DNA from: Herbiconiux gentiana
GTDB lineage: Bacteria; Actinomycetota; Actinomycetes; Actinomycetales; Microbacteriaceae
NCBI RefSeq assembly: GCF_024978135.1
Contig: NZ_JANTEZ010000003.1
Span: forward strand, 310,001 to 374,000
Direction of reading: 5' to 3'
Length of the DNA: 64,000 bases
Below the pieces are notes generated by a model. The model saw only the letters and a list, made by a program, of their open reading frames with translations, had not been told where the DNA came from and did not search any database. A program made the position numbers and the translations under genes. Position 1 is the stretch's first letter, and every line of letters starts with the position of its first letter. Below are positions 40,791 to 50,964 of the stretch, piece by piece.

Positions 40791-41393
40791 TCAGCCCTCG
40801 AGCTGCGACAGCGCGACGTTCAGCTGCAGCACGTTGACGGTGGGCTCCCCGAAGAACCCGAGGTCGCGACCCTGGGTGAACGAGTCGACGAGCGTCTGCA
40901 CCCTCGCCACGGGGATGCCCCGGGCATCCGCCACTCGGGCGACCTGCTCGTTCGCGTAGGCCGGGCTGATGTGCGGGTCGAGACCCGAGCCCGAGGTGGT
41001 CAGCGCGTCGACGGGGATGTCGGCGGGGTCGACGCCGTCGCTCGCGGCGATGGCGGCCTTGCGGGCCTCGATCTCCGCGATGAAGTCGGGGTTCTCGGGC
41101 CCGTAGTTGCTCGCGACCGAGGCCGAGGCGTCGTAGCCGGCCGCCGAGGGGCGCGACTGGAACCACTGGGGCAGGGCCTCCCCGTCGGCGTCGGTGAACG
41201 ACTGGCCGATCAGCGACGAGCCGGCCGGCTCGCCGTCGACGGTCACGATGCTTCCGTTGGCCTGGGCGGGCAGCGCGAGCTGTCCGATGCCGAGCACGGC
41301 GACGGGGTAGGCGATGCCCAGCACGACCGTGGCGACGATCATGTAGCGGAGGGCGACCCAGTAGGGGCGGGCGAACCCGCGGGTGGAGGCCAT
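40791..41393 (-). CDS. kdpC: K+-transporting ATPase subunit C
   Basis: A 200-residue protein with one N-terminal helix (MIVATVVLGIAYPVAVLGIG) and a soluble domain with LIGQSFTDADGEALPQWFQS, SGSGLDPHISPAYANEQVAR and the C-terminal NVLQLNVALSQLEG, all standard KdpC features. It stabilises the KdpFABC complex and assists ATP binding by KdpB. It lies 33 bases after kdpB. Confidence 0.95.
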   Translation of the reverse strand: MASTRGFARPYWVALRYMIVATVVLGIAYPVAVLGIGQLALPAQANGSIVTVDGEPAGSSLIGQSFTDADGEALPQWFQSRPSAAGYDASASVASNYGPENPDFIAEIEARKAAIAASDGVDPADIPVDALTTSGSGLDPHISPAYANEQVARVADARGIPVARVQTLVDSFTQGRDLGFFGEPTVNVLQLNVALSQLEG

Positions 41394-41426
41394 GGTGATG
41401 TCCTGTCTGTAGGAGGTCGGGGTGGG

Positions 41427-43496
41427 CTAGAAGCCCGGGATGAGGCTCACGACGAGGTCGATGATCTTGATCCCGATGAAGGGGGCGATCACGCCGCCGA
41501 GGCCGTAGACGAGGATGTTGCGGGAGAGGATGCGCGACGCCGACATGGGCCGGTACTTCACCCCGCGCAGCGCGAGCGGGATCAGCGCGATGATCACCAG
41601 CGCGTTGAAGATCACCGCCGACAGGATGGCCGAGGCCGGCGAGTGCAGGCCCATGATGTTCAGCAGCCCGAGCCCCGGGAACACCGCGGCGAACATCGCC
41701 GGGATGATGGCGAAGTACTTCGCCACGTCGTTCGCGATGGAGAACGTCGTCAGGGCGCCGCGGGTGATCAGCAGCTGCTTGCCGATGGCCACGATGTCGA
41801 TGAGCTTCGTGGGGTCGGAGTCGAGGTCGACCATGTTGCCGGCCTCCTTCGCGGCGCTCGTACCCGTGTTCATGGCCACGCCGACGTCGGCCTGGGCGAG
41901 GGCCGGGGCGTCGTTGGTGCCGTCGCCGGTCATCGCGACCAGTCGGCCGCCCTCCTGCTCCTGGCGGATCAGCGCCAGCTTGTCCTCGGGCGTCGCCTCG
42001 GCCAGGTAGTCGTCGACCCCGGCCTCCTCGGCGATCGCCTTGGCCGTCAGCGGGTTGTCGCCCGTGATCATGACGGTACGGATGCCCATCGAGCGCAGCT
42101 CGGCGAAGCGCGACGCCATGCCCTCCTTGACGATGTCCTTGAGGTAGACGACGCCGAGCAGCCGGGCCGGAGCACCGGGCTCGCGCACCGCGACGACGAG
42201 CGGGGTGCCGCCGAGGCTCGCGATGCGGTCGGTCGACTCCTCGAGCTCGGCGAAGAGCGTGCTGCCGGCGGTGCCGGTCTCCTTCGCCCAGGCGGTCACG
42301 GCCGAGCCGGCGCCCTTGCGGATCTGGCGGCCGTCGGCGAAGTCGACACCGCTCATGCGGGTCTGTGCGGTGAACGGCACGATCTCGCCGTCGACCGACG
42401 CGGGCCGCTCGAAGCCCTGGGTGGCGGCCAGGTCGACGATCGACTTGCCCTCGGGGGTCGGGTCGGAGAGGGACGACAGCGCCGCCGCCTCCCGCAGCTC
42501 GTGGGCGAGCACACCGTCCAGCGTGCGGAACTCCGCGGCACGACGGTTGCCGTAGGTGATCGTTCCCGTCTTGTCCATCAGCAGGGTGGTCACGTCGCCC
42601 GCTGCCTCCACGGCGCGACCCGACATGGCGAGCACATTGTGCTGCACGAGCCGGTCCATGCCGGCGATGCCGATCGCCGAGAGCAGGGCGCCGATGGTGG
42701 TGGGGATGAGGCAGACGAGCAGAGCGACCATCACGGCGATGGAGGGTGCGGCATCCGAGTACCCGGCGATGGGGCCGAGGGTGAGCACGACGATCAGGAA
42801 CACGATCGACAGGCTCGCCAGCAGGATGTTCAGCGCGATCTCGTTCGGCGTCTTCTGCCGCGAGGCGCCCTCGACCAGGCGGATCATGCGGTCGACGAAG
42901 GTCTCGCCGGGCTTCGAGGTGATGCGCACCACGACGCGGTCGGAGAGCACCCGGGTGCCGCCGGTCACCGCGCTGCGGTCGCCGCCCGATTCCCGAACCA
43001 CCGGGGCGGACTCGCCCGTGATGGCCGACTCGTCGATCGACGCGATGCCGTCGACGATGTCGCCGTCGCCCGGGATCAGCTCGCCGGCGACGACCACCAC
43101 GGTGTCGCCGAGCGTGAGGTCGGCCGAGGCGACCTGCTGCGTGGAGGCCCGCAGCGCGGCGGGATCGCCTGCCGGGTCGTAACCGACGACCTTGGCCGCC
43201 ATCGTGCTGGTGCGGGTGGAGCGGAGCGTCGCGGCCTGCGCCTTGCCGCGGCCCTCGGCCACCGATTCGGCGAGGTTCGCGAACAGGACGGTGAGCCAGA
43301 GCCAGACGGCGATCGCCCAGGTGAAGGCGAGCGAGTCGGAGCCGCCGACGAACGGCTGCGCGATGGCGAGCACCGTGGTGAACGCGGCGCCGACCTCGAC
43401 GATGAACATGACGGGGTTCCGCCACATCAATCGAGGTGAGAGCTTGCGGAGCGCCCCGGGGAGCCCGGCGGCGATCTGACTGGGGAGGTTGGACAT
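41427..43496 (-). CDS. kdpB: K+-transporting P-type ATPase subunit B
   Basis: A 689-residue P-type ATPase. It has the phosphorylation motif [10 protein letters not shown], the actuator loop [10 protein letters not shown], the nucleotide site KGAGSAV, the hinge [20 protein letters not shown] and the expected helices. It hydrolyses ATP to drive K+ uptake through KdpA. The start ATG 43496 overlaps the kdpA TAA stop (TAATG). Length is normal for KdpB. Confidence 0.96.
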   Translation of the reverse strand: MSNLPSQIAAGLPGALRKLSPRLMWRNPVMFIVEVGAAFTTVLAIAQPFVGGSDSLAFTWAIAVWLWLTVLFANLAESVAEGRGKAQAATLRSTRTSTMAAKVVGYDPAGDPAALRASTQQVASADLTLGDTVVVVAGELIPGDGDIVDGIASIDESAITGESAPVVRESGGDRSAVTGGTRVLSDRVVVRITSKPGETFVDRMIRLVEGASRQKTPNEIALNILLASLSIVFLIVVLTLGPIAGYSDAAPSIAVMVALLVCLIPTTIGALLSAIGIAGMDRLVQHNVLAMSGRAVEAAGDVTTLLMDKTGTITYGNRRAAEFRTLDGVLAHELREAAALSSLSDPTPEGKSIVDLAATQGFERPASVDGEIVPFTAQTRMSGVDFADGRQIRKGAGSAVTAWAKETGTAGSTLFAELEESTDRIASLGGTPLVVAVREPGAPARLLGVVYLKDIVKEGMASRFAELRSMGIRTVMITGDNPLTAKAIAEEAGVDDYLAEATPEDKLALIRQEQEGGRLVAMTGDGTNDAPALAQADVGVAMNTGTSAAKEAGNMVDLDSDPTKLIDIVAIGKQLLITRGALTTFSIANDVAKYFAIIPAMFAAVFPGLGLLNIMGLHSPASAILSAVIFNALVIIALIPLALRGVKYRPMSASRILSRNILVYGLGGVIAPFIGIKIIDLVVSLIPGF

Positions 43497-45169
43497 TACT
43501 GAAGCCCTTCGGCGAGAGGTCCGAGTGCGAGCACGGGGAAGTAGGTGAGGGCTACGACGATGACGATCACGCCCACGAGGAGGCCCACGAACTGCGGGCG
43601 ATGGGTCGGCAGGGTGCCGGCCGTGACGGGCACCTTGCCCTGCGCGGCCAGCGAACCGGCCAGCGCGAGCACGAGCACGATCGGGATGAACCGGCCGAAC
43701 AGCATCGCGAGGCCCAGCGCGGTGTTGAACCACGGGGTGTTGGCGGTGAGGCCGGCGAACGCCGAGCCGTTGTTGTTCGCCGCGCTGGTGAAGGCGTAGA
43801 GCACCTCGGTGAAGCCGTGCAGCCCGGGGTTCCAGATCGACGTGCTCTCCACGTCCTCGCGGATCGGCGGGATCGCGAAGCTGAGCGCCGTGCCGACCAG
43901 CACGAGGGTGGGCGTGGCGAGGATGTACAGGCTCGCCAGCTTGATCTCGCGCGGGCCGAGCTTCTTGCCCAGGTACTCCGGGGTGCGTCCGACGAGCAGC
44001 CCGGCGATGAACACGGTGATCACCGCGATGATCAGGATGCCGTAGAGGCCCGCCCCGATGCCGCCCGGTGCGATCTCGCCGAGCATCATGTTGAACAGCG
44101 TCATCATCCCGCCGAGCGAAGTGAAGCTGTCGTGCATCGAGTTCACGGCACCGGTCGAGGTGATCGTCGACGTGGTGGCGAACAGGGTGGACGCGGCGAT
44201 GCCGAAGCGCTGCTCCTTGCCCTCCATCGCGCCGCCGGCGAGCTGCGGGCCGGTGCCGGCGCCGCCGATCTCGAAGGCGGTGAGCGCGGCGAGCGAGGCG
44301 ACGAACAGCACGCCCATGGCGGCGAGGATGGCGTAACCCTGGCGGGTGTCGCCGACCATCTTGCCGAAGGTGCGGGGCAGCGAGAACGGGATGGCGAGCA
44401 TGAGCACGATCTCGAACAGGTTCGTCCAGGGCGTGGGGTTCTCGAACGGATGCGCGGAGTTGGTGTTGTAGAAGCCGCCGCCGTTGTTGCCCAGCATCTT
44501 GATGGCCTCCTGCGAGGCCACCGGCCCGCCGGGAACCGTCGCACTGCCGCCGGTGAGGGTGGTCACGTCGGTGAAGCCGTTGAAGTTCTGGATGACGCCG
44601 CCCGCGATCAGCACGACCGCCGACACGACCGCCAGGGGCAGCAGGATGCGGAGGGTGGCGCGGGTCAGGTCGACCCAGAAGTTGCCGATGGTGCCCGTGT
44701 TGCGGCGCGCGAAGCCGCGCACGAGGGCGATGGCCACGGCGAGCCCGACACCGGCCGAGACGAAGTTCTGCACGGCCAGACCGGCGATCTGCACGGTGTA
44801 GCCCAGCGTGACGTCGGGTGAGTACGACTGCCAGTTGGTGTTCGCCACGAAGGAGGCGGCCGTGTTGAACGACAGCCCCTCGGGCACGGCGGGGAAGCCG
44901 AGCGAGTACGGCAGCACCGCCTGCAGGCGCTGCAGGGCGTAGACGAACAGCACGCCGATCAGCGAGAAGGCGAGCACACCGCGGAGGTAGGCCCCCCAGC
45001 TCTGCTCGGAGTCGGGATCGACCCCGACGACGCGGTAGAGACCGCGCTCGACGCGGAAGTCCTTGGCGGAGGTGAAGGTCCAGGCGAGGTAATCGCCGAG
45101 AGGGCGGTGGATGACCGCGAGCACGAGGACGAGGGTCGCCAGTTGGGCGACCAGGAGCCAGGCTTCCAT
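43496..45169 (-). CDS. kdpA: K+-transporting ATPase subunit A
   Basis: A 557-residue channel-like subunit with ten helices. Selectivity-filter loops are visible: [55 protein letters not shown] and [19 protein letters not shown]. It binds and conducts K+ within KdpFABC. ATG 45169 lies immediately after the kdpF stop, sharing the ATCTAG junction. Confidence 0.96.
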   Translation of the reverse strand: MEAWLLVAQLATLVLVLAVIHRPLGDYLAWTFTSAKDFRVERGLYRVVGVDPDSEQSWGAYLRGVLAFSLIGVLFVYALQRLQAVLPYSLGFPAVPEGLSFNTAASFVANTNWQSYSPDVTLGYTVQIAGLAVQNFVSAGVGLAVAIALVRGFARRNTGTIGNFWVDLTRATLRILLPLAVVSAVVLIAGGVIQNFNGFTDVTTLTGGSATVPGGPVASQEAIKMLGNNGGGFYNTNSAHPFENPTPWTNLFEIVLMLAIPFSLPRTFGKMVGDTRQGYAILAAMGVLFVASLAALTAFEIGGAGTGPQLAGGAMEGKEQRFGIAASTLFATTSTITSTGAVNSMHDSFTSLGGMMTLFNMMLGEIAPGGIGAGLYGILIIAVITVFIAGLLVGRTPEYLGKKLGPREIKLASLYILATPTLVLVGTALSFAIPPIREDVESTSIWNPGLHGFTEVLYAFTSAANNNGSAFAGLTANTPWFNTALGLAMLFGRFIPIVLVLALAGSLAAQGKVPVTAGTLPTHRPQFVGLLVGVIVIVVALTYFPVLALGPLAEGLQ

Positions 45170-45259
45170 CTAGAATCTCTCCGGCTTCACGAGGGCGACC
45201 ACCAGGTACGCCACACCGGCGACACCCAGCAGCGCGGCGGCGAGTTCGAGCACGATCAC
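45170..45259 (-). CDS. kdpF: KdpF small subunit
   Basis: A 29-residue single-helix protein, starting GTG ([20 protein letters not shown]...) and ending KPERF before TAG. Length, the single helix and the Lys-Pro-Glu-Arg-Phe end match KdpF, which stabilises the complex. Its GTG overlaps the stop of the 31-residue ORF before it, and its stop abuts the kdpA start. Confidence 0.9.
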   Translation of the reverse strand: MIVLELAAALLGVAGVAYLVVALVKPERF

Positions 45260-45351
45260 AGCTTCTCGACCCCCTTCGCGACGAGGGCGACGACGCCGAA
45301 GGCGGCGAGGATCGCGACGATATAGATCACGTCGAGCACGGTGTTCTCCAT
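45256..45351 (-). CDS. 31-residue single-helix protein leading the kdp operon
   Basis: ATG 45351 opens a frame reading [20 protein letters not shown] and ending VAKGVEKL before TGA, whose last bases overlap the kdpF GTG (GTGA). It has one membrane helix and a charged end, like a second KdpF-sized subunit. No standard ribosome site is visible. Its position and coupling argue that it is translated; the function is unknown. Confidence 0.65.
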   Translation of the reverse strand: MENTVLDVIYIVAILAAFGVVALVAKGVEKL

Positions 45352-45358
45352 CCGACAG

Positions 45359-45375
45359 GCGCCCCGGATGGGCGC
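45359..45375 (-). promoter_or_regulatory. GCGCCC-CGGAT-GGGCGC hairpin in the kdp leader
   Basis: A 6-base stem with a 5-base loop lies 8-24 bases before the first kdp start codon, where a ribosome site would be. It may mask or replace the site. The rest of the gap to modC (45376-45515) shows no further clear signal. Confidence 0.3.
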
Positions 45376-45515
45376 GCGGTACGGATGAGAGTGTGCTCGC
45401 CGGCGAGCGCGGTTCCGGCGGTCCTAACGCTTTCCTGACGGGCCGCGCCCGGGCTCGTGCGAATTCCTCACGCGATCCCTACACCGGGCCGCGTGAGCGA
45501 GGTGTTCCGGATGCG

Positions 45516-46586
45516 CTAGAGCGGGTACGCGGTCGTGTCGTCGGCGGCGAACGAGAACCACACGGTCGCCCCGGGTGCCAGGTCGAGCTCGGCCGCTCGG
45601 CGGGGTGTCACGTCGGCGGCGAGGGCGCCGGCGCGCACCCGCACCACGTCGCCGCGCGGCTCGACGTCGGTGACGCGGCCCGGCAGGCGGGACGACGTGC
45701 GGGGCTCGACGGCGCTGAGGGCGACCGCGGCGGGCCGCACCGCGACCGCGACCGCGGCGCCGTCGACGACCCGCTCGACGAAGCGCACGTCGACGAACTG
45801 ACCCTCCGCCGTGCGGACGCCATCGCGGTGCGCCGTGCCCGTGATCAGGTTGACACCGGTGAGCCCGGCGGCGAAGGCGGTGCGGGGGCGTTCGAGCACC
45901 GCGGCGGTGGGGCCGGAGTCGACGACCCGCCCGGCGTCGAGCACGACCACCCGGTCGGCGAGGGTGAAGGCGTCGAGCACGTCGTGGGTGACGATCACGG
46001 CGCTGCGCCCGGCCAGCACGGCACGGAGCGTACGGCGGAGGGCGGGCGCGACCGAGACGTCGAGGGCGGCCATCGGCTCGTCGAGCAGCAGCAGCGCCGG
46101 GTCGGCGGCGAGCGCCCGGGCCACGGCGATCCGCTGCGCCTGCCCGCCCGACAGCTCGGCCGGGCGCCGATCGGCGAGCTCGATGGCGTCGACCCGCTCG
46201 AGCCAGCTCCTGGCGTGTGTGGCGGCCTCCGCGCGCGAGCGGCCCCGCGCCCGAGCGCCGAAGGCGACGTTGTCGAGCACGGTCAGATGCGGGAAGAGCA
46301 GGGCCTCCTGCGCGAGCAGCGCAATACCCCGGGCGTGCGGGGGCACCCAGGGGCCTCGCCCCGGCCGCCCGCCGGCGGCACCACCGCGGCCCTGCAGGTC
46401 GAACAGCACGCGATCGCCGAGCCGCGCCCGCCCCGAGTCGGGCCGAAGCAGCCCGGCGGCCACGGCGAGCAGCGTCGACTTGCCCGATCCGTTCGGACCG
46501 AGCACGGCGACGGTCTCTCCCTCGGCGACCTCGAGCGCCACCGAGACGTCGCGCTCGGCGACGCGCGCGTGCAGCTCGAAACTCAT
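45516..46586 (-). CDS. modC: molybdate ABC transporter ATP-binding protein
   Basis: A 356-residue ATPase. It has Walker [17 protein letters not shown], signature [17 protein letters not shown], Walker [13 protein letters not shown] and switch His VIVTHDVLD. The C-terminal ~110 residues form TOBE/mop-like strands ([13 protein letters not shown] onward) that bind the oxyanion. It powers molybdate uptake. ATG 46586 overlaps the modB stop (ATGA). Confidence 0.88.
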   Translation of the reverse strand: MSFELHARVAERDVSVALEVAEGETVAVLGPNGSGKSTLLAVAAGLLRPDSGRARLGDRVLFDLQGRGGAAGGRPGRGPWVPPHARGIALLAQEALLFPHLTVLDNVAFGARARGRSRAEAATHARSWLERVDAIELADRRPAELSGGQAQRIAVARALAADPALLLLDEPMAALDVSVAPALRRTLRAVLAGRSAVIVTHDVLDAFTLADRVVVLDAGRVVDSGPTAAVLERPRTAFAAGLTGVNLITGTAHRDGVRTAEGQFVDVRFVERVVDGAAVAVAVRPAAVALSAVEPRTSSRLPGRVTDVEPRGDVVRVRAGALAADVTPRRAAELDLAPGATVWFSFAADDTTAYPL

Positions 46587-47398
46587 CGCGCCCGCCGCCC
46601 CGGGCGGAGGCCGGCGGGCTCGCCGGCGCGGTGCGCGACGGCCACGACGACGACGGCGACGACGACCAGCACCAGCGAGAGGGCGACCGCCGCATCCGGA
46701 TCGGTCTCGCGCTGCAGGTAGATCTCGAGCGGCAGGGTGCGCGTGACCCCCTGCAGCGAGCCGGCGAATGTCAGCGTCGCGCCGAACTCCCCGAGCGCGC
46801 GGGCGAACGACAGCACCGCGCCCGAGACGAGGGCCGGCAGCACGAGCGGCAGGGTGACGCGACGCAGCACCGTGGTGGGCCGGGCGCCGAGGGTCGCGCC
46901 GACCGCCTCGTAGCGCGTGCCGACCGTGCGGAGCGCCCCCTCGAGACTCAGCACCAGGAAGGGCAGCGCCACGAAGGTCTGCGCGAGCACGACCGCGGTG
47001 GTCGAGAACGCGATCGTGACACCGAACGCCTCGAAGCCCTGCCCGAGCAGCCCGCGTCGGCCGAAGGTGTAGAGCAGCGCGATGCCCCCGACCACCGGCG
47101 GAAGCACGAGCGGCAGCAGCACCAGAGAGCGCAGCACCTTCTGCCCCCAGAACCGGGTGCGCGCGAGCACGATCGCCATCGGCACCCCGAGCAGCACGCA
47201 CAGCGCCGTCGAGGTCAGCGAGGTGCGGAGGCTCAGGCCGAGCGCGTCGAGCGACGACTCCGAGGTGATCAGCGGCACGAACTCCGCCCAGTTCACCCGC
47301 AGCAGCATCGCCACGAGCGGCAGCAGCACGAAGGCCGCGCCGAGCGCGGCGACGACCGCCACCCAGCGCGGCACCCCGCCGTACGTGCTCCCCGCCAT
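46583..47398 (-). CDS. modB: molybdate ABC transporter permease
   Basis: A 271-residue inner-membrane subunit with six helices. The loop [20 protein letters not shown] is the conserved permease-ATPase contact of molybdate/sulfate permeases. The [20 protein letters not shown] and [13 protein letters not shown] segments are typical of ModB. It lies 8 bases after modA and overlaps modC. Confidence 0.92.
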   Translation of the reverse strand: MAGSTYGGVPRWVAVVAALGAAFVLLPLVAMLLRVNWAEFVPLITSESSLDALGLSLRTSLTSTALCVLLGVPMAIVLARTRFWGQKVLRSLVLLPLVLPPVVGGIALLYTFGRRGLLGQGFEAFGVTIAFSTTAVVLAQTFVALPFLVLSLEGALRTVGTRYEAVGATLGARPTTVLRRVTLPLVLPALVSGAVLSFARALGEFGATLTFAGSLQGVTRTLPLEIYLQRETDPDAAVALSLVLVVVAVVVVAVAHRAGEPAGLRPGRRAR

Positions 47399-47406
47399 CG
47401 TGTCGC

Positions 47407-48213
47407 CTAGGGGGCGCCGAAGCCGGCGGCGGTCAGCACGTCGCGTCCGGTCGACCCGGTGACGAGCGCGACGAAGGCCTGGGCGGCCGCCTCGTTCTGG
47501 GACCCGGCGACCGGCGCGATCGGGTAGGTGTTCACAGCTTCAGCCGCCTCGGGGATGTCGACTCCCTCGACCGCGTCCCCGGCGGCGACGACGTCGGTGA
47601 CGTAGACGAGCCCGGCGTCGGCCTCCCCGCTCGTGACCTTGCCGAGCACGTCGGTGACCGAGGACTCCTCGCTGACCGCGGGGATCGTCACCCCGGTGGC
47701 CGTCTCCAGCGTCGCGGTGGCCGCCCCGCAGGGCACCTGGGCGGCGCAGATCACGGTGCGCACGGCCGGATCGGCGAGATCGGCGAAGGCCTCGACCGTC
47801 CCGGGGTTGCCCGGCGGCACGGCGATGGTCAGCACGTTGGTGGCGAAGTCGACCGGTGCGCCGGCGTCGACGAGCCCGGCGTCGGTGAGCTTCGCCATGT
47901 TCTTCTCGTCGGCCGAGGCGAACACGTCGGCCGGGGCGCCCTCGGTGATCTGGGTGACGAGGTCCGACGATCCGGCGAACGAGAGCTCGACGGTGACTCC
48001 CGGATGCGCGGCCTCGAACTCCTGGGCCAGCTCGGTGAACGTCGCCTTCAGCGACGCGGCGGCGAACACGGTGATCGAACCCTCGAGGGAGTCTGCCGTG
48101 CCGCTCGAGGCGGCGGACGGGGCGGCGTCACCCGACGGAGCCGCCTGCCCCGCGCATCCGCTCAGCAGCAGCAAGGCGGCTGCGGCCAGCACCGCCGTCG
48201 TGGCGCGGCGCAT
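47407..48213 (-). CDS. modA: molybdate-binding lipoprotein
   Basis: A 268-residue binding protein with signal and lipobox LLLLSGCAG (Cys ~20). The oxyanion fold shows [50 protein letters not shown] and [13 protein letters not shown], the standard ModA pattern with Ser ligands in the first two blocks. It captures molybdate or tungstate outside the membrane. ATG 48213 overlaps the stop of the regulator upstream (TGATG). Confidence 0.93.
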   Translation of the reverse strand: MRRATTAVLAAAALLLLSGCAGQAAPSGDAAPSAASSGTADSLEGSITVFAAASLKATFTELAQEFEAAHPGVTVELSFAGSSDLVTQITEGAPADVFASADEKNMAKLTDAGLVDAGAPVDFATNVLTIAVPPGNPGTVEAFADLADPAVRTVICAAQVPCGAATATLETATGVTIPAVSEESSVTDVLGKVTSGEADAGLVYVTDVVAAGDAVEGVDIPEAAEAVNTYPIAPVAGSQNEAAAQAFVALVTGSTGRDVLTAAGFGAP

Positions 48214-48617
48214 CAGGCCCGCCCGCCCGGGGTCTCGACCAGCACGGTCGTGGCCTTGACCACCGCGATGGCGACCGAACCGGGCTCGAGCCCGAGCTCG
48301 CGCACCGCCTCGCTGCTCATCAGGGAGACGATGCGGTGCGGACCGCACTGCAGCTCGACCTGCGCCATCACCGTGTCGGTGACGACGTCGGTGACGATGC
48401 CCACGAGGCGGTTGCGGGCGGAGCGGCCGATCTCGGAGGGGTCGGCCGGCAGCACGGCGTTGCGGCGGGCGAGCTCAGCCATCGCCAGGGCGTCGACGAC
48501 GCCGCGACCCGCGTCGTCCTTGCCGCTCGCGAGCAGGCCGCCGTCGATCCAGCGGCGCACCGTGTCGTCGCTCACGCCGAGGTACGTTGCCGCGTCTTTG
48601 ATCCGTATCTGCGTCAC
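48213..48617 (-). CDS. HTH-TOBE molybdate-responsive regulator
   Basis: A 134-residue protein. Residues 1-55 are a MerR/excisionase-type helix-turn-helix (IRIKDAATYLGVSDDTVRRW). Residues 65-134 are a TOBE/mop domain (SARNRLVGIVTDVVTDTVMA then SLMSSEAVRELGLEPGSVAI) that binds molybdate. It is the actinobacterial counterpart of ModE and probably represses mod genes when molybdate is plentiful. The start is GTG 48617; the gene leads the modABC operon. The 146-base gap upstream shows no clear operator. Confidence 0.85.
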   Translation of the reverse strand: MTQIRIKDAATYLGVSDDTVRRWIDGGLLASGKDDAGRGVVDALAMAELARRNAVLPADPSEIGRSARNRLVGIVTDVVTDTVMAQVELQCGPHRIVSLMSSEAVRELGLEPGSVAIAVVKATTVLVETPGGRA

Positions 48618-48763
48618 AGATCGGATTCTACTGCCGGATCTGCGGATGAGTGGCAGGTGCTGGGCCGCAGGGCGACGTTCTCGACGGGAAGGGGTGGCGT
48701 TTTCCGCGCCGGAGGTGGAGTGTGAGAGCATCCCTGCCCCGGGAATCCTCGAAAGGACCCATC

Positions 48764-49009
48764 ATGGCCAAGAAAGAGATCGAGAAGGTCGGCTTCGACC
48801 CGATCGAGTTCGCCCACGGACTCGGCATCCAGAGCAAGCACGCGTACCTCGCGGGCTTCGCCTCGATCGTCGTGTCGCTGATCGCGTGGCTGGTGTCGCG
48901 CGGCAAGAAGTCCGACGACAAGGCGCAGTCCGACCGCTGGGGCATCTTCATCGGCCACTGGGCCCCGACCTTCTTCGCGATCGGCCTCGCGCTGAAGTCC
49001 GAGGAGTAG
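48764..49009 (+). CDS. 81-residue two-helix membrane protein
   Basis: A small protein starting MAKKEIEKVGFDPIEFAHGL, with helix 1 AYLAGFASIVVSLIAWLVS, a charged loop GKKSDDKAQSDRW and helix 2 GIFIGHWAPTFFAIGLALK. GAAAGGA lies 7 bases before ATG 48764. Family unknown; similar short proteins are conserved in related actinobacteria as far as I recall. A strong hairpin terminator follows 28 bases after its stop, so it is a single-gene transcript. Confidence 0.82.
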   Translation: MAKKEIEKVGFDPIEFAHGLGIQSKHAYLAGFASIVVSLIAWLVSRGKKSDDKAQSDRWGIFIGHWAPTFFAIGLALKSEE

Positions 49010-49037
49010 TCGACGCGGAATCACGCACGGCAACGAC

Positions 49038-49065
49038 GAAGGGTCCGCTCCGGCGGGCCCTTCGT
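49038..49065 (+). terminator. 12-base-pair hairpin terminator
   Basis: CGAAGGGTCCGC (49038-49049), loop TCCG and GCGGGCCCTTCG (49054-49065) pair over 12 bases with one G-U, followed by TTCT. It ends the transcript of the 81-residue protein gene. Confidence 0.88.
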
Positions 49066-49151
49066 TCTAGACACCGCCCCCGCGACCTCGGATCATCGTC
49101 GGTGACGACCGGAGGCGGCGGGCCTCCGGCAGACCGTCCGAGAGGTCCCCG

Positions 49152-49604
49152 ATGCCGACCACAGTCTTCATCAACCTGGCCGTGAACGACCTCGCGCGAT
49201 CGCGCGCGTTCTACGAGGCGCTCGGGTACTCGATCAACGAAGCCTTCAGCGACGAGAACGCGGCCAGCGTGGTGATCAGCGACACGATCACGGCGATGCT
49301 GCTCACCCGCGAGTTCTTCGCTGAGTTCACGAGCAAGACGATCATCGACGCCACCACCTCGACCGAGGTGCAGCTCGCGCTCAGCGCCGAGAGCAAGGAC
49401 GAGGTCGACGAGCTGCACGGGAAGGCTCTCGCGGCGGGCGCGACGCCGGCCGGTGAGCAGGACCACGGCTTCATGTACTCGAAGAGCTTCGACGACCTCG
49501 ACGGCCACCACTGGGACTTCGTCTGGATGGACCCCGACGCGGCGGCCGGCGGGCCACCGGAACTCAGCCTCGACGAGATGCGCGAGAACACGACGCACAG
49601 CTGA
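49152..49604 (+). CDS. VOC-superfamily protein (glyoxalase/extradiol-dioxygenase fold)
   Basis: A 150-residue protein of the PhnB-like VOC type. It starts FINLAVNDLARSRAFYEALG, continues VISDTITAMLLTREFFAEF, and ends GFMYSKSFDDLDGHHWDFVW (second-half metal region). No metal triad is fully obvious. Such proteins are often annotated as lactoylglutathione lyase, but the activity is usually untested. It stands alone. Confidence 0.88.
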   Translation: MPTTVFINLAVNDLARSRAFYEALGYSINEAFSDENAASVVISDTITAMLLTREFFAEFTSKTIIDATTSTEVQLALSAESKDEVDELHGKALAAGATPAGEQDHGFMYSKSFDDLDGHHWDFVWMDPDAAAGGPPELSLDEMRENTTHS

Positions 49605-49653
49605 GTCGCGGCCCTCTGCGGCTCAGCGCGCGCCGACTCCCGTAGCGCTGGGC

Positions 49654-50265
49654 TCAGCTCGTGCGGGTCGCCGACGGCGCGTTCTCGGGGCGGTAGGAGA
49701 GGGCGACCGTGCCCGAGTCCTTCCACGTGCGCACCCCGAGCAGCTCGAGCCCGAGCTGCGGCAGCCCGGTGAAGGCGCGGGCGTCGCCGGCGACGATCTT
49801 CGGCCCGATGAGCAGGTGCAGCTCGTCGACCAGACCGTGGGCGAGCAGCTCGGTCCAGACGGTGCGGCTGCCGAACACCGCGATGTCGTCGGGCTCGGAG
49901 TCGCGCAGGCTCCTCAGGTGTTCGTGCGCCTCGCGACGCGAGACGATCTCGGTGCGATCACCCCAGACCGGGATGTCGGCGCGCGTGAGTCGGTCGGAGA
50001 CCACGGTGATGCCGAGATCGGTGGCGTACCGGGAGGCGATGTACCGGTCCTCGGGGATCGCGTCGGCGTCGTCGACCTGCCCAGGCCAGTACTTCATCAT
50101 GCGGGTGTAGGTCTCGGCCCCGAACAGCAGCCGCCCGGCGGAGCGCACCCGGTCGGCGTTGTGCTCGGCGAACGCGAGATCCATCGGCATCTGCGAGACG
50201 TCGCCGCCCGCGCCCTCCGTGAACCCGTCGACGCTCACCATGCTGCTGACGACGATCCTGCCCAT
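49654..50265 (-). CDS. dihydrofolate reductase/RibD-C family reductase
   Basis: A 203-residue protein of the RibD C-terminal fold. MGRIVVSSMVSVDGFTEGAG starts it, GRLLFGAETYTRMMKYW forms the helix after the substrate loop, DIAVFGSRTVWTELLAHGLV is the NADPH-side segment and VDELHLLIGPKIVAGD closes it. The substrate is unknown. It starts 24 bases upstream of, and on the same strand as, nothing obvious; the Thr-rich lipoprotein gene precedes it by 24 bases. Confidence 0.87.
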   Translation of the reverse strand: MGRIVVSSMVSVDGFTEGAGGDVSQMPMDLAFAEHNADRVRSAGRLLFGAETYTRMMKYWPGQVDDADAIPEDRYIASRYATDLGITVVSDRLTRADIPVWGDRTEIVSRREAHEHLRSLRDSEPDDIAVFGSRTVWTELLAHGLVDELHLLIGPKIVAGDARAFTGLPQLGLELLGVRTWKDSGTVALSYRPENAPSATRTS

Positions 50266-50289
50266 CGTGTGCTCCTCGAGGCCGGGTGG

Positions 50290-50808
50290 TCAGGTGAGCG
50301 AGCGCACGTGCTCGACGACCGGCGCGTCGAACGGCCCGCTGACGGAGCAGAGCACCGGGACGGTGTCGGCCAGATCGTCCGAGTCGGGATCGAAGGTGAA
50401 GTAGAACGCCAGCGCGGTGGGGTCGTCGGCGAAGCGGTCCTTGAGGTAGACGTTCTCCGAGGCCGGCTGCACATCGGCCGGGTCGTAGCCGACCGCCTCG
50501 CCCGGGATGCCGCCGATCTCCGCGGTGGCCTCCACGCACGCGGCGTAGACCGCGTCGAGGTCGTACGACGCCGGAGCCGCCGGGTCGGACGTGGATGCAG
50601 AGGTGGGTGCGGACGTGGGTGACGAGGTGGGCGTCGGTGTGACCGTCGCCGTGGGGACCGCCGCCGTGGCGGTGGGCAGCGCGGTGGCGGACGGGGAGGC
50701 GGTGGCGCTCGACGACGGACCCGCCGTCGACGTGCACCCCGTCAGCACGATGACCGCGGCCAGAAGAGCGACAGCGGACGCGGGGCTCACGAGGCGATTC
50801 AGGCTCAT
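50290..50808 (-). CDS. Thr/Ser/Pro-rich lipoprotein of unknown function
   Basis: A 172-residue protein with lipobox VLTGCTS (Cys ~25), a long low-complexity linker of Thr, Ser, Ala and Pro (residues ~27-80) that spans the cell wall, and a small acidic domain (DLDAVYAACVEATAEIGG to PVLCSVSG) with two Cys. Typical of actinobacterial surface lipoproteins; function unknown. It lies 52 bases after the tRNA gene and 24 bases before the RibD-like gene, on one strand. Confidence 0.82.
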   Translation of the reverse strand: MSLNRLVSPASAVALLAAVIVLTGCTSTAGPSSSATASPSATALPTATAAVPTATVTPTPTSSPTSAPTSASTSDPAAPASYDLDAVYAACVEATAEIGGIPGEAVGYDPADVQPASENVYLKDRFADDPTALAFYFTFDPDSDDLADTVPVLCSVSGPFDAPVVEHVRSLT

Positions 50809-50859
50809 GCCCCCGAGCCTACGACGACTGTCGAGAACCGCTGCTTCGGAGATGTTCTG

Positions 50860-50935
50860 TGGTGGAGCTAAGGGGATTCGAACCCCTGACCTTCTCATTG
50901 CGAACGAGACGCGCTACCAACTGCGCCATAGCCCC
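50860..50935 (-). tRNA. tRNA-Ala (anticodon CGC), with encoded CCA
   Basis: The minus strand reads GGGGCTA at the 5' end and TAGCTCC-A-CCA at the 3' end. The acceptor stem carries the G3-U70 pair that identifies alanine tRNAs. The D-arm is GCGC...GCGC, the anticodon loop is TTCGCAA (anticodon CGC) between TCTCG and TGAGA, and the T-arm is AGGGG-TTCGAAT-CCCCT. 76 bases, with CCA encoded. Confidence 0.96.
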
Positions 50936-50964
50936 GCTGACGTCGAAACGACAACCCCGATATT

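Noticed and set aside
40377-43439. 1020-codon open frame antisense to kdpD/C/B
   Set aside because: The complementary strand encodes textbook Kdp subunits with all motifs; this frame is compositional.
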